The notes beneath the pieces are model-generated. The model had not been told where the DNA came from, searched no databases, and saw only the letters and a list, made by a program, of their open reading frames with translations. Made by a program: the position numbers and the translations under genes. 64,000 nucleotides of DNA from NCBI GenBank assembly GCA_005223045.1, contig NJBM01000023.1:22717-86716 (forward strand), given 5' to 3'. This DNA comes from Planctomycetes bacterium B3_Pla (GTDB taxonomy: Bacteria; Planctomycetota; Phycisphaerae; Sedimentisphaerales; Anaerobacaceae). This document shows, one piece after another, positions 1 through 8,994 of this stretch. Each line of letters begins with the position of its first letter. Position 1 is the stretch's first letter.

Positions 1-466
1 CCAGCTTGCCGCCGCTGATCAGATCGGCCATCGGTCCTTCGATGACCGGCTCTGCCTTGCCGTCAAGATAGACGCGAAGCGTGCCGTTGCTGAATTCGCC
101 GCCGCCGGGCCCGTGCCAGGTCGCCCAGAAACGCACGACCGCTCCCGGACCGTCGGCGTCCATAAGCACGTGTTCTTTTCTGCCGTTATTGTCCTCGATC
201 CGGACGAAGTAGCTTCGGTCCCAATTGGCCCACCAGGTGGGAGAGCCGGGTTCGGTGGAATTGCGGTCATAGCTGCTGAACTGCCTGCAGGTATATGCCG
301 GCCTCGGCAGCCGGGCTATACGGTCCCGATTGACCATTTCATCCAGAAGCGATTCAAATGTGACCGGGCCGGATTCTGCGTTTCCCGCAAAGCTTGCCGT
401 AGTATGGCACGCGCTCAGGACAATAATGATGATCCATGGTGTTGAAAGGGTCTTGTTCTGTTTCAT
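1..466 (-). CDS. DUF2961 (GH172-like) secreted protein, N-terminal part
   Basis: The frame is open from an ATG at 466 to the window edge, so only the first 155 residues are present. Residues 1-27 look like a signal peptide. The mature part carries hallmarks of the DUF2961 family: QFSSYDRNS near residue 62, WWANWDRSYFVR near 78 and MDADGPGAVVRFWATW near 102. DUF2961 proteins are secreted glycoside hydrolases (GH172, including difructose-anhydride and arabinan-active enzymes); the substrate here cannot be read from the N-terminus. It fits the neighbouring secreted glycosidases. Family assignment is firm; activity is inference. Confidence 0.85.
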   Translation of the reverse strand, partial: MKQNKTLSTPWIIIIVLSACHTTASFAGNAESGPVTFESLLDEMVNRDRIARLPRPAYTCRQFSSYDRNSTEPGSPTWWANWDRSYFVRIEDNNGRKEHVLMDADGPGAVVRFWATWHGPGGGEFSNGTLRVYLDGKAEPVIEGPMADLISGGKL

Positions 467-1012
467 AGTCTCACCTGCCTCTACCGAATGTTTCGTTCTC
501 TCTGATTCACGACGAATCTGATATAGCCGTAGATAATACCATAACAGGCTCCGATGCGCCAAGCCGGGTATTCCGGCGGCGACAATCGGTTTCTTGCCAT
601 GCCGCCGCAGTTGCGGTATCATCCCGGCGGGAGAATGGACGTGTAAGGGACAGACCTCGCCCGGCGCTGCTTACAGCGAGTACCATGATTCCGCCGCAAC
701 CTCTCACAACCTCACGCAAAGCTCCAACTACTCACAATCAAAGAGAGGGCACGACCAACACCGGCCCTTGTGACATTGGATCGCAGCCCCGAAAGAATAA
801 AAAGTACCGGACCCGAATGGCGGTTCCTTAAGCAAAATATCCTGTTTCTCTGCAATTCTTGAAGCATTTTTGCCTGAACTGCCGAAATTACTTATGAGTA
901 CGGTTTGTTGTGTCTATTCCGACGATAGCGACACCTGCAAATTCATACAAGTTCGCTTCCCGGAGCGGGGATGTTGTTTCCGTTAAAACCTTAAGGAACC
1001 GCCATTCGTACA
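467..1012. other. Intergenic, no supported gene
   Basis: About 545 bases without a convincing coding frame. The only structure seen is a 19-bp perfect inverted repeat, listed separately. The short frames present lack ribosome binding sites and family resemblance. Confidence 0.6.
814..1008. repeat. 19-bp perfect inverted repeat around 157 bp
   Basis: The left arm cgaatggcggttccttaag (814-832) and its exact reverse complement (990-1008) enclose 157 bases with no gene. The right arm directly abuts the glycosidase-like fragment that follows. The structure could be a small non-autonomous element or a leftover of the event that truncated that gene. No target duplication is obvious. Confidence 0.6.
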
Positions 1013-1231
1013 ATGTCCCCTTTTCTTCCAGCGCGTTACGGCGCCGGCATCATTCTACATATCCGCGAGATCGAAGGCCGGGACGCGGAGCTAAGCTTTT
1101 CCTCACGGAAATCACTCGCGCCCATCAGGCGGGTCGATGAAGTAAACGTCCTGGAAGAAGCACTGACCGAGAACAAGCCGAAACTGTCCTTCAAGCCTTA
1201 TCAAACGAAGTTCGTGAGATTACTGTTCTGA
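1013..1231 (+). pseudogene. C-terminal remnant of a glycosidase, GH38-like
   Basis: The 72-residue frame reads like the tail of an alpha-mannosidase-type (GH38) protein: IILHIREIEGRDAELSF, then EVNVLEEALTENK, then LSFKPYQTKFVRL. The order resembles the C-terminal beta domain of that family, where a stretch like LRLYEPEGR is followed by NLLEE and a closing LRPFEIKTLRL-type strand. The frame opens only after a stop at 992, so the catalytic part is missing. I read it as a decayed 3' end; the family is inferred from the pattern and is uncertain. Confidence 0.4.
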
Positions 1232-1517
1232 ACATCTATTCGGCATCACCCGATTCCGGGGCCGCCATACTTGATTCCAGCCGATATCTGCGTCCCAAAG
1301 CTCCGCAGTAATTCAGGGTGGGCTTTAGCCCGCCGACCAAAGCTAAAGCACGCCGCCCCTCGCCTTTTTCCTTTTTCCTTTTTACCTGTCCCTTATCCCA
1401 CCCGTTGGCCTCTATCAAAACCTATCATTAACAAGCACAACTCATCGAAAAATGTACCCCCTATGGGGCAGGCGTACACCTTTAATTCCCTGCCCCTAGT
1501 TTCTCCAGTTTCTCCCT

Positions 1518-2192
1518 TTAATTCTCCCGAAACATTCCGCTAATGGTCCCTCCTGGAGCGAATGTTTCCGTTAGTAAATCGCACGTGTGGTTGACGGCAT
1601 TCGAGTAAAACACAAGTGGATATTTCTTTGTAACCTCGATACTGCCCACGAAACACCATGCCTTGTGGACTTTGCCCGAGCTACCGGCCACCTCGAAAAG
1701 TACCCCGTAGTAAAGCCTAAACGGCAATTTCCCTTCTTCGTCAAGCTTGGCAAGTACGGTATTCATGTTACCTTGAAGCGGCTTTAGCGAACCCTCGATC
1801 CCATGTAATACTTCCTCCGGCATACTTCGGTCTTTCACAAGGCAGACCATCCTCTCACCTGGGCGCAATACCACTGGCCCATCAACGTTACGTCCGGACA
1901 CGAACACTAAATCGCTGAAAGCTTTCGAGCGGGAGTAGATTAGCCTAGCGTCGCACAGAGTCTCATAGTAGGTGCCATTGTTGATCAGAACCACACGGGC
2001 TGACCGCCCTCTGCTGCTGTCCTCCATGTAGTCGACAACCAGACCCTTGAAATCGTGTGACGTCCGGAGGAACTGGTAGTAGAAAGTTAAAGAGGCCAGC
2101 AAGAGAGCACAACATGCAATCTTTTGCTTTGTTATAGGCACCCAAATTCTCGCCTTCACACATTTCGTGATCCGTACCATGAAAGTTGCCAT
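1518..2192 (-). CDS. Hypothetical membrane-anchored protein
   Basis: A 224-residue protein. Start chosen at 2192 because GGAGG lies nine bases upstream. One hydrophobic segment (about residues 24-42) follows a basic N-terminus, so the bulk is probably extracytoplasmic and anchored. The rest alternates beta-type segments and has Cys79 and Cys116 among few cysteines. I recognise no family. It lies co-directional with, and downstream of, another membrane protein (2411-2956); a palindromic repeat element sits between the two. The two may have been co-transcribed before the element arrived. Confidence 0.6.
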   Translation of the reverse strand: MATFMVRITKCVKARIWVPITKQKIACCALLLASLTFYYQFLRTSHDFKGLVVDYMEDSSRGRSARVVLINNGTYYETLCDARLIYSRSKAFSDLVFVSGRNVDGPVVLRPGERMVCLVKDRSMPEEVLHGIEGSLKPLQGNMNTVLAKLDEEGKLPFRLYYGVLFEVAGSSGKVHKAWCFVGSIEVTKKYPLVFYSNAVNHTCDLLTETFAPGGTISGMFREN

Positions 2193-2238
2193 TCTTACTT
2201 ACCTCCAGTATTTCTTTACGTTCTATGGGATTTTAATA

Positions 2239-2393
2239 GGGACGTTGGGGCTGTTGAAAAAGGTGAGATTGCTTCGTTGCTGCGCTCCTCGCAATGACAA
2301 AAGGCTTATTTTTATGTCATTGCGAGCGATCCGAAGAATTGCGTGGCAATCTCAAATGTCGCCTTGTGACTTTTTTAACAGCCCCAACGTCCC
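2239..2393. repeat. MITE/REP-like palindromic element
   Basis: Terminal inverted repeats of 23 bp (2239-2261 and 2371-2393) match at 22 positions and enclose the dispersed modules cctcgcaatgac and gtcattgcgagc with gcaatctc. The same modules, in the opposite order, fill the element at 4838-4989, and both elements share ctgttgaaa in their ends. No protein is encoded. It separates two co-directional genes. Confidence 0.75.
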
Positions 2394-2410
2394 AAATAAT
2401 TTCCATGTTA

Positions 2411-2956
2411 TCACTCACCAATTTCTGGAAAGGGCGGCCTTTCGGGAATCAACTGCGGTGCTTTATTTGCTACCTTTAGCCTCCTCCGATCCCATGCCTG
2501 ATAGAAGTTCACGAGTAGGCTGAGAGTTAAAGCAATGGAGAGTGAAACACTGATCTTGAAGGATATCGAGGAAGTGACGTTCTTATTAATCGGGCTCTCA
2601 TCACCTGTTGTTATCTGGCTGTCTTGAACATCTTCGATGATTGGGCTGTTGTTGCCATGAGTCGTCTTGCTCCCGAGGTTTCCAGTTATGTCTTTGCCAT
2701 CGACCAAAACAGTCATTCCACCCATTACTGTGATTTTACGAGTATGCCCAGAGTTGTCTTTGAATTGTTCATATTTTGTATTCACGTCCTGAGAGCTACG
2801 GAGAAGTTTCGTGGTATCTTGACGCGTCCAAGTCGAATTGTACTCTTGAAATCTAGCGGTGAGAGCTTGAATTTTCTCTTCAGTCCACTGACCATGTGCA
2901 ATGAAAGGAAAGACAAGCAAACCGACGAGACCAAGAAACATGACGATTTGTTTCAT
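2411..2956 (-). CDS. Hypothetical secreted or membrane protein with C-terminal TM
   Basis: A 181-residue protein starting at an ATG behind AAGGGA. Residues 1-22 form a signal peptide ending near AHG. A helical segment (25-65) is followed by a Gly/Asn/Thr-rich stretch with VMGGMTVLVDGKDITGNLG (about 75-95), then a single membrane segment (about 132-152) and a short basic cytoplasmic tail. I recognise no family. Two near-palindromic 18-bp sites lie upstream of its start and may be operators. Confidence 0.6.
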   Translation of the reverse strand: MKQIVMFLGLVGLLVFPFIAHGQWTEEKIQALTARFQEYNSTWTRQDTTKLLRSSQDVNTKYEQFKDNSGHTRKITVMGGMTVLVDGKDITGNLGSKTTHGNNSPIIEDVQDSQITTGDESPINKNVTSSISFKISVSLSIALTLSLLVNFYQAWDRRRLKVANKAPQLIPERPPFPEIGE

Positions 2957-2990
2957 TTCTCTGTCCCTTATATTTGCAGCTAACTATGTA

Positions 2991-3130
2991 TATATGGTTT
3001 CCGTATAAGACTCCAGAACTCTCCGAGTGCCAGTATAACACCCCTTTGACCGAAGTCCATAAGTAGTCCTTTGGAAACGGCTTAGGCCGGTTCTCCTTCT
3101 TATTAGGGGTCTTATATGGTTTCCGTATAA
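2991..3130. repeat. Pair of 18-bp direct repeats, near-palindromic
   Basis: TATATGGTTTCCGTATAA occurs exactly at 2991-3008 and at 3113-3130. Each copy is close to a palindrome (TATACGG AAA CCATATA on the other strand). Both lie upstream of the minus-strand gene starting at 2956, about 35 and 157 bases from its start codon, which would suit paired binding sites of a dimeric regulator. Confidence 0.5.
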
Positions 3131-3599
3131 CATCGCAAGCCTCTCATCGTTCGAAGGGAGTCTATACTGCGGCAGGCGGATGTGCAAGAGAAAAGGTCTC
3201 GTATGTCGTATTGCGTATGTCGTATTTCGGAGACAGGAGACAGAATACGGGAGAAACAGGGTGAAAGGCAGAATACAAGAGACAGGATACAGGAGAAACA
3301 CGGCAAAAGGCAAAAGTTCAAAGGAAAAATGCCTTTTAGACAGGATTTACAGAGGTAAAATTTAGCCACGAATTCACACGAATCTTGTAGGGGCAACCCT
3401 ATGTGGTTGCCCTGGGCAGACACATGGGCCTGCCCCTACGATTCGGAAATTCGCGTTAATCAGCCAGAGGCGGATTAATCCGTGGTTTCAATTTGGTGGT
3501 TGTTCGTGTTCATTCGTGGTTTGAAGTTTTTTGGTTGCGGCCAAAGGCTGCGCTGCGTTAATCAGTGTCCACTCAAATTCCTAACCCTTTAATTTCCCT
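3131..3599. other. Intergenic with low-complexity dispersed repeats
   Basis: About 470 bases with no supported gene. The stretch holds short reiterations of cgtattgcgtatgtcgtat and of acaggagacagaatac type, and a palindromic part with aattcgtg/cacgaatt units and gtaggggca/tgcccctac arms (3387-3440). A related cgtacgcaatacgcaatacg stretch recurs at 6255-6290. Confidence 0.6.
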
Positions 3600-4805
3600 T
3601 TAATTTCCAGATTTGCGGCGCTCGATCATGGCACGGATGCCTGCCAGTGGTAGTGAAGCACTTGCGAGGTAGTGGGGCAACCTGTGCTTTTCGCCAAACA
3701 CCCACTCACATGTGCCATTCTTTTTGAAGTCGGTTACAAGGTCAATGACTGTCTGGTTTGCAAGTTGGGGATCCACGAGGTCCAGCGTGTAAACAAACCA
3801 GCCGGTGGGTGTAGCCCAATAAGCACCGTTTTGATACGTGTCACGAGCGGCACGGCACGTTTCCCAGTAAACGCCGCCGGGGAGATGGCGAATCTGGCCG
3901 TTTTGTACTATCTGCGAGTAGTTATCCCGAAAGTAACCGGCTATTGCCCTTGACTGCCTGTCGTTGGCAACTCCAAGATAAACCGCGAAGGCGGAACCCC
4001 AGATGTGATGCTCCCTGCAGTGAATAGTAGCTGCTCTGAAAAGGCCGGTTTGCGAATCCCAGAACACTTCCCGGATGCTCCTGGCTACGGCATCGGCCTC
4101 GTGCTTCCATTTGGCTGCATCGTCTTTGCGGTCAACTGCGCTGAACAAATCGGATAGCCTGCAGCCGGCCTCTACGTACAAAAGAGAGCAAAAAAGAACA
4201 TCACCCTGCATCTGAACCGTATCGGTAAAGCCGTAGGGACAACGGTCCCAGCCGTCGCTCTTGATATGAACCAATCCTGTTTTGGGATTGCGCTGTACGG
4301 CATTCATTGTTCTGACAAGATCATCGATAATTTCTCCAAGGAACTCCGGGTCCTTTGTCTTCTGGTATGTGTGCCAAGCCACTGCGACAGTGAACTGTGA
4401 GCCGTCGGCTACCGGATTGGCGCCCATTGTCCCGAAGCCCGGCTTGTATATGGGACGGCCGTCAAATGCAACGCAGTCCACTCCGGCGCCGTCGGCCCTT
4501 ATGTTGCCGATGAAGATCCTGCTCGCATCGAGCAACTCCTTGTCGGAGTAAGAATCAACAGACCCTTCCAGTGTGTAAGCAAAGTCTCGCAGCCAGAAAG
4601 CCTCATAGCCAATTCCCACCTGGGGCGGAAACGCGGCTGTGCCGTCCTTCATCGTCCGCCTGCCGGCGCGAATCAGGCGGTGGGATTCACTCTCAAGCCA
4701 TGTGACTGCCTCAGCTAAGGTCGCAGGACCGGCAAGGGCGTCTGTGATTTGTGCAGCCGACATAAGAGCGGCAATGAGAAGAAACGGAACAAAGTTCTTG
4801 AACAT
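3600..4805 (-). CDS. Secreted six-hairpin (alpha/alpha)6 glycosidase-like protein
   Basis: I place the start at ATG 4805 because GGGAGAAG lies just upstream; an in-frame GTG at 4820 would overlap that site. Residues 1-25 form a signal peptide ending at ALA. The rest is a helical toroid: YEAFWLRDFAYTLEG, DGSQFTVAVAWHTYQKT, SDGWDRCPYGFTDTV, and NGAYWATPTGWFVYTLD, the arrangement seen in GH63/GH15-like six-hairpin glycosidases of planctomycetes. Likely role: trimming of oligosaccharides outside the cytoplasm. Substrate unknown. Confidence 0.75.
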   Translation of the reverse strand: MFKNFVPFLLIAALMSAAQITDALAGPATLAEAVTWLESESHRLIRAGRRTMKDGTAAFPPQVGIGYEAFWLRDFAYTLEGSVDSYSDKELLDASRIFIGNIRADGAGVDCVAFDGRPIYKPGFGTMGANPVADGSQFTVAVAWHTYQKTKDPEFLGEIIDDLVRTMNAVQRNPKTGLVHIKSDGWDRCPYGFTDTVQMQGDVLFCSLLYVEAGCRLSDLFSAVDRKDDAAKWKHEADAVARSIREVFWDSQTGLFRAATIHCREHHIWGSAFAVYLGVANDRQSRAIAGYFRDNYSQIVQNGQIRHLPGGVYWETCRAARDTYQNGAYWATPTGWFVYTLDLVDPQLANQTVIDLVTDFKKNGTCEWVFGEKHRLPHYLASASLPLAGIRAMIERRKSGN

Positions 4806-4828
4806 CCGGGCTTCTCCCACTAACTTTG

Positions 4829-4998
4829 TTAGAGTGCTGCTCTGTTGAAAATATCCGGCCGGCGCATGTCATTGCGAGCGAAGCGAAGCAATCTCAAAGA
4901 CGGCGATGGAATTTCCTGCTCGCCACGGAGGAGATTGCCACGGCCCTTCAGGCCTCGCAATGACATCCCGCAAAGCTTTCAACAGAGCATTAGAGTGC
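4829..4998. mobile_element. MITE-like element with 13-bp TIRs and 9-bp target duplication
   Basis: The element (4838-4989, 152 bp) begins tgctctgttgaaa and ends with the exact inverse tttcaacagagca. It is flanked by the direct repeat ttagagtgc at 4829-4837 and 4990-4998, as expected of a transposition target duplication. Inside are gtcattgcgagc, gcaatctc, gagattgcc and cctcgcaatgac modules shared with 2239-2393. It has no coding capacity, so it would need a transposase in trans. Confidence 0.8.
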
Positions 4999-5125
4999 CT
5001 TAGGCACTGCACTAACTTGACAGATTCCTTTTTCTATATCGGAGTCTAAATTTGTGCCCGACAATGGTCAAGGTAAAATCAGTGGCTTTGCCTTTCCCTG
5101 TCGCGGCCTGTAAGGAGAGTCAAAA

Positions 5126-6241
5126 ATGAAGATAAGAACAAATTGTCTTATTGCCGTGCTGATCCTGGCGGGATGGCCGGCCCTGGCGGTCTGTGCGGAG
5201 ATAGAACCGTTGTTAGTCATAGAACCGAGCAAGGAGAATCCGCGCAATTCCGAGGGGGACATAATCGAGTTGAAAAACGGGCGATTGTGCCTGATTTATA
5301 CCCGGTTCACAGGCGGCAGCGGCGATCACGCAGCAGCCGATCTTGTTATGCGTACTTCCGACGATGACGGTGGGAGCTGGAGTGACGACAGGATCGTTGT
5401 CCGGCGTCCGGGCGGACTGAATATCATGTCCGTATCGCTTCTGCGGCTGGCCAGCGGCGAGATCGCTCTGTTTTACTTACGCAAGACATCGAAGGAAGAT
5501 TGCCGGCCTCTTATGTGCATCTCGACCGATGAAGCCCAGACCTGGAGCCGGCCGGCTGTGTGTATCACCGACAAGGTGGGTTACTATGTGCTGAACAATG
5601 ATCGCGCTGTTCAACTTCAGCAAGGTCGGTTAATCCTTCCCGTAGCCTGGCACCAGGGCCCCGGACAAAGTCGGGACACTGCCGGTGTGATTATGTGCTA
5701 CCTCTCCGATGACAACGGCAAGACCTGGCGACGCAGTAAAGACTCATTCAAAGGATATGCTCCCGAAGGGCAGCGCATTACCGTGCAGGAACCGGGCGTA
5801 GTTGAGCTGAAAGATGGACGGTTGATGATGTTCATGCGGACCAATGCAGGCAGCCAGTACGTCTGTCACTCCCGGGACGGCGGCGAAACCTGGTCAAAGG
5901 GCCGGCCATCGAATCTGGCCTCGCCTTTGAGTCCCGCCTCCATCAAGCGCATACCCTGGACGGGTGATTTGCTTTGTGTCTGGAACGATCATTCCGGGAT
6001 ACATCGCTACCCTGCGGGGCGTCGAACACCGCTATGTTTGGCCGTTAGCCGGGATGAAGGTAAGACCTGGAGCAAATCCAGGATTATCGAGGGCAATCCT
6101 GACGGTTGGTATTGCTATACGGCGATTACGTTTGTGAAGGACCGAGTGTTATTGGCCTATTGTGCCGGCGACAAGAAAATAGGCGGGTTGAATCGACTGA
6201 AAGTTCTTGCAATATCGAGAGATTGGCTGATCGGACCGTGA
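5126..6241 (+). CDS. Exo-alpha-sialidase-like (BNR repeat) secreted hydrolase
   Basis: A 371-residue protein with a signal peptide (1-24, cleavage after VCA) and AAGGAGAG upstream of its ATG. Asp-box motifs mark a six-bladed sialidase propeller: SDDDGGSWSD (about 85), STDEAQTWSR (about 138), SDDNGKTWRR (about 193), SRDGGETWSK (about 249) and SRDEGKTWSK (about 309). The GH33-like fold is clear. Many planctomycete members have no proven sialidase activity, so the glycan is open. It probably acts with the divergent six-hairpin enzyme on extracellular polysaccharide. Confidence 0.82.
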   Translation: MKIRTNCLIAVLILAGWPALAVCAEIEPLLVIEPSKENPRNSEGDIIELKNGRLCLIYTRFTGGSGDHAAADLVMRTSDDDGGSWSDDRIVVRRPGGLNIMSVSLLRLASGEIALFYLRKTSKEDCRPLMCISTDEAQTWSRPAVCITDKVGYYVLNNDRAVQLQQGRLILPVAWHQGPGQSRDTAGVIMCYLSDDNGKTWRRSKDSFKGYAPEGQRITVQEPGVVELKDGRLMMFMRTNAGSQYVCHSRDGGETWSKGRPSNLASPLSPASIKRIPWTGDLLCVWNDHSGIHRYPAGRRTPLCLAVSRDEGKTWSKSRIIEGNPDGWYCYTAITFVKDRVLLAYCAGDKKIGGLNRLKVLAISRDWLIGP

Positions 6242-6662
6242 CGGCTACTCGTATGTCGTCGTACGCAATACGCAATACGCAATACGATATACGATCTATA
6301 GTGCTCGTCCACAGGATTGACATCGGCAGCGCCAAATCATGCGAGACAGGGTCGAACAGAGGTATCACCTCGACGCTGTCCCTATTACAGCCTATTAAAG
6401 CAAAGTCCTATTAAAGTCCAAATCCCGTGGGCGTCCGATAGTCTAAACACCCCCTGCGTCAAGTGTTTAACAACTTCATTTTGTCGTTAAGTTCTTCGCC
6501 GTTTCTGTCGAATTAGCTACCAGGAGTTGTGTGACAAGGCTTTCACTGATCCAATAGTTATTCTTGCCTCAAATACTATCGACCAGATCGAAGACCTGTT
6601 TTTGCGTCATCTCAAATGGAAGGAAAGTATCCTATACTATCACATTTTTGGGAGATGAAGAA
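6242..6662. other. Intergenic, no supported gene
   Basis: About 420 bases. Contains a cgcaatacgcaatacg reiteration (6262-6292) and then plain sequence leading to the ribosome binding site GGGAGATG before the porin. No gene seen. Confidence 0.55.
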
Positions 6663-7937
6663 ATGAGAAAGAACAGTGTATTTCTGATAACGGTCATTGT
6701 ATTGGGATTTTTGCGACCGGCTTCAACTGCGAGGGCCGATGAGCTTAGTGAGTTGAAGCAGCAAGTCGAGACCCAAAATATGACCTTGTCGCAATTGCAG
6801 CAGAGAATTGCCGGACTTGAGGCAGAGAAAAAAGAAGGCATTGTCTTGCCTGGGAGCCTCAACTGGGCCGAGAAAATCAAGATATCCGGTGACTTTAGGT
6901 ATCGTCACGACCATACCGACAAAGAAGATATGAGTGGCGGATGGGAAAACGGAGTGGATCGCCATCGGGTGCGTGCGCGATTGATGATCGATGCAATAAT
7001 CAACGGCGATTGGGATGTTGCCGTCAGAATCGCAAGCGGTAGTGGTACTAGTGGTAATTCGGATACGGCGAGTCCGATTTCAACAAATCAGGACCTTGAG
7101 GACGCTTTCTCCAGCAAGCATCTCTGGCTGGACCTTGCCTTCTTCAAGTGGCATCCCGCGGCGAAGGAAGGACTCAATGTCTTCGGCGGTAAGATGAAGA
7201 ATCCCTTCTACAGGGTCGGCAAGAGCCAGCTTATTTGGGATGGCGATCTTAATCCTGAAGGTATCGCGGTTCAGTATGCCAGGCCCCTAAGCGACGTCGA
7301 CAAAATATCCCTTAGAGCTGGCGGCTTTTGGGTCGATGAAAGTGGCGGCGGTGTCGATACGTCTCTGTGGGGTGCGCAAGCTCACTTGAAGCATACGATT
7401 GGAAAGCCGGATTACGTGATTGCCGGTATGGGCTACTATGATTATGGCAACCTTGAAGGGCGGGGCGCGCTTAGCACAACTTACTCAGCCACAGAAAACT
7501 TCTACGGCAATACCAACACGGGTGCGGGGGGAGTGTACTCACGTGACTACGATATCCTTGAAGTCTTCGGAGAATATGGATTCGAATATGCCGGGCGGCC
7601 GTTAGCTGTTTTCGCAAACCTGGTTCAGAACACTGCTGTGGGCACCAAAGACACAGGCTGGTTGATTGGAGGCAAACTCAACAAGGCCAAGGCGCCAGGC
7701 TCCTGGCAACTGAGCTATGACTACAGGGACCTGGAAGCGGATGCTGTAGTTGGCGGTTTTACCGAATCAGACTTTCTCAGCAGCAGAACGGAATCGCGAG
7801 GTCATAAATTCGCCTTCCAGTATCAACTGGCCAAGAATCTTCGGGCAGGTCTCGTCTATTATCACCTGCAAGATAATAGTGGCACTCGTGACCTGGATTA
7901 TCGAAGGCTGCAAACCAGCCTGATTTTCAAGTTCTAA
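6663..7937 (+). CDS. Putative outer-membrane porin
   Basis: Start set at ATG 6663, preceded by GGGAGATG and giving a clean signal peptide (residues 1-26, ending ARA); an upstream extension of 33 codons lacks these signals. A short coiled coil (LSELKQQVETQNMTLSQLQQ, about 28-50) is followed by a beta-barrel with aromatic-rich strands ending in a terminal LQTSLIFKF, the closing C-terminal Phe typical of outer membrane proteins. It resembles the Gram-negative putative porin families with an N-terminal coiled coil that may tether the barrel to the cell wall. Probable role: passive uptake of small solutes. Confidence 0.8.
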   Translation: MRKNSVFLITVIVLGFLRPASTARADELSELKQQVETQNMTLSQLQQRIAGLEAEKKEGIVLPGSLNWAEKIKISGDFRYRHDHTDKEDMSGGWENGVDRHRVRARLMIDAIINGDWDVAVRIASGSGTSGNSDTASPISTNQDLEDAFSSKHLWLDLAFFKWHPAAKEGLNVFGGKMKNPFYRVGKSQLIWDGDLNPEGIAVQYARPLSDVDKISLRAGGFWVDESGGGVDTSLWGAQAHLKHTIGKPDYVIAGMGYYDYGNLEGRGALSTTYSATENFYGNTNTGAGGVYSRDYDILEVFGEYGFEYAGRPLAVFANLVQNTAVGTKDTGWLIGGKLNKAKAPGSWQLSYDYRDLEADAVVGGFTESDFLSSRTESRGHKFAFQYQLAKNLRAGLVYYHLQDNSGTRDLDYRRLQTSLIFKF

Positions 7938-7968
7938 TTTTGTCGGAGAGTGTGACCACTCCACCTTT

Positions 7969-8544
7969 TTAGTAAGGTGCATAATGTTCGGCGTCAGCTT
8001 CTTCTACCGCTTCGCCCAACAATTGTGCTTTAGCCGTCAGGTGTTTCAAATTGTCGAGTTCTCTGTTGAGACCCACGATTCTGCCGTTGTCGTCGATAAG
8101 CAGAACGGTGCCGGGCTTCGGGCTTCCGAAACCTCTCCAGGCTATGCGCTGAGCATCGTAAAGTGTCACTATGCCTTCCTTGTTGAGGCTGTAGTGTTCC
8201 GGTCTGTTCGGATGCTCACTGGTAGGCAAATGCACTTGGGCCACGGTGACAGGAAGGTATTCGAGACGACTCGCCAGATTGACTAATGCCGGGCTTGGAG
8301 GACAGCACGTTTCACTCGATACATTCGTAAATGCGACAACGGCAATCGGTTGGCGTATCCGGTCGAATGTTGTCTCTTCACCGTCGATAGAGGTAAATGG
8401 AATGTCAGGGGCGTATTGACCCACAGGAAAATCATTGTTAAATTTTACAACTCCTCCCACTTGTGCGGACTCGGTCGTGCACCCCACCAAACCCAACATT
8501 GCTGCCGTGACTATCGGCACAATTACTCTTGCTTTGATTTTCAT
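7969..8544 (-). CDS. Thioredoxin-fold lipoprotein (SCO1/AhpC-like)
   Basis: A 191-residue lipoprotein: the lipobox LVGC places the lipidated cysteine at residue 22. A thioredoxin-like fold follows, with GQYAPDIPFTSIDGEETTFD (about 42-61), the strand IAVVAFTNVS and a cysteine pair Cys80-Cys81 in SSETCCPPSPAL. TVLLIDDNGRIVG is the usual later strand and turn. The adjacent cysteines replace the spaced CxxC or CxxxC of thioredoxins and SCO proteins, so activity may be redox, metal handling or neither. It is convergent with the porin gene. A CACCTT/AAGGTG stem lies at 7962-7979 across its stop codon. Confidence 0.7.
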   Translation of the reverse strand: MKIKARVIVPIVTAAMLGLVGCTTESAQVGGVVKFNNDFPVGQYAPDIPFTSIDGEETTFDRIRQPIAVVAFTNVSSETCCPPSPALVNLASRLEYLPVTVAQVHLPTSEHPNRPEHYSLNKEGIVTLYDAQRIAWRGFGSPKPGTVLLIDDNGRIVGLNRELDNLKHLTAKAQLLGEAVEEADAEHYAPY

Positions 8545-8994
8545 ACCCTATCTCCTTTGCTTCTAATTTGACATTTCCCATATTAAACGCCTGGCTACGC
8601 AACCAAGTCTTCCAACGCCCCTATAATACCAAAATCTCCATCGAGTTGCAATCGTCTTGGTGAAAAGCGCTTAATAAGGGAGCCAGGAAAAGCGCCGAAA
8701 ATGGGGGCCGCCTGAGCTGCAAATAATCGCATCCGATACGACGCTGTCGGCAAGATCCTCCTGCCTCATCCCCAAGCGTGAGACGTCCTATAATATCCGC
8801 CAAGATACCTTGAATGTCAAAGATTTACAAGAACAGCAAAATTTTGCGCTGGATTCAATAGACGTTTCCGGTTGGTGGGTGGCTGTAAGTGGCGCATATT
8901 GGCTAAAATATCGTAACGAGGATGCCTCAAAAATAAAAAAATAATTGTGGCAACATGGATTTCAGTATTTGCCATTGAGCTCTTCATAGGCGGC
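8545..8994. other. Intergenic; one weak small frame
   Basis: About 450 bases with no firm gene. A 44-codon frame from TTG 8810 to 8944 ends SGAYWLKYRNEDASKIKK and looks faintly protein-like, but it has no ribosome binding site and no recognised family. Confidence 0.45.

Noticed and set aside
8810..8944. 44-codon small gene from TTG
   Set aside because: No ribosome binding site and no homology recognised; kept only as a remark in the gap entry.
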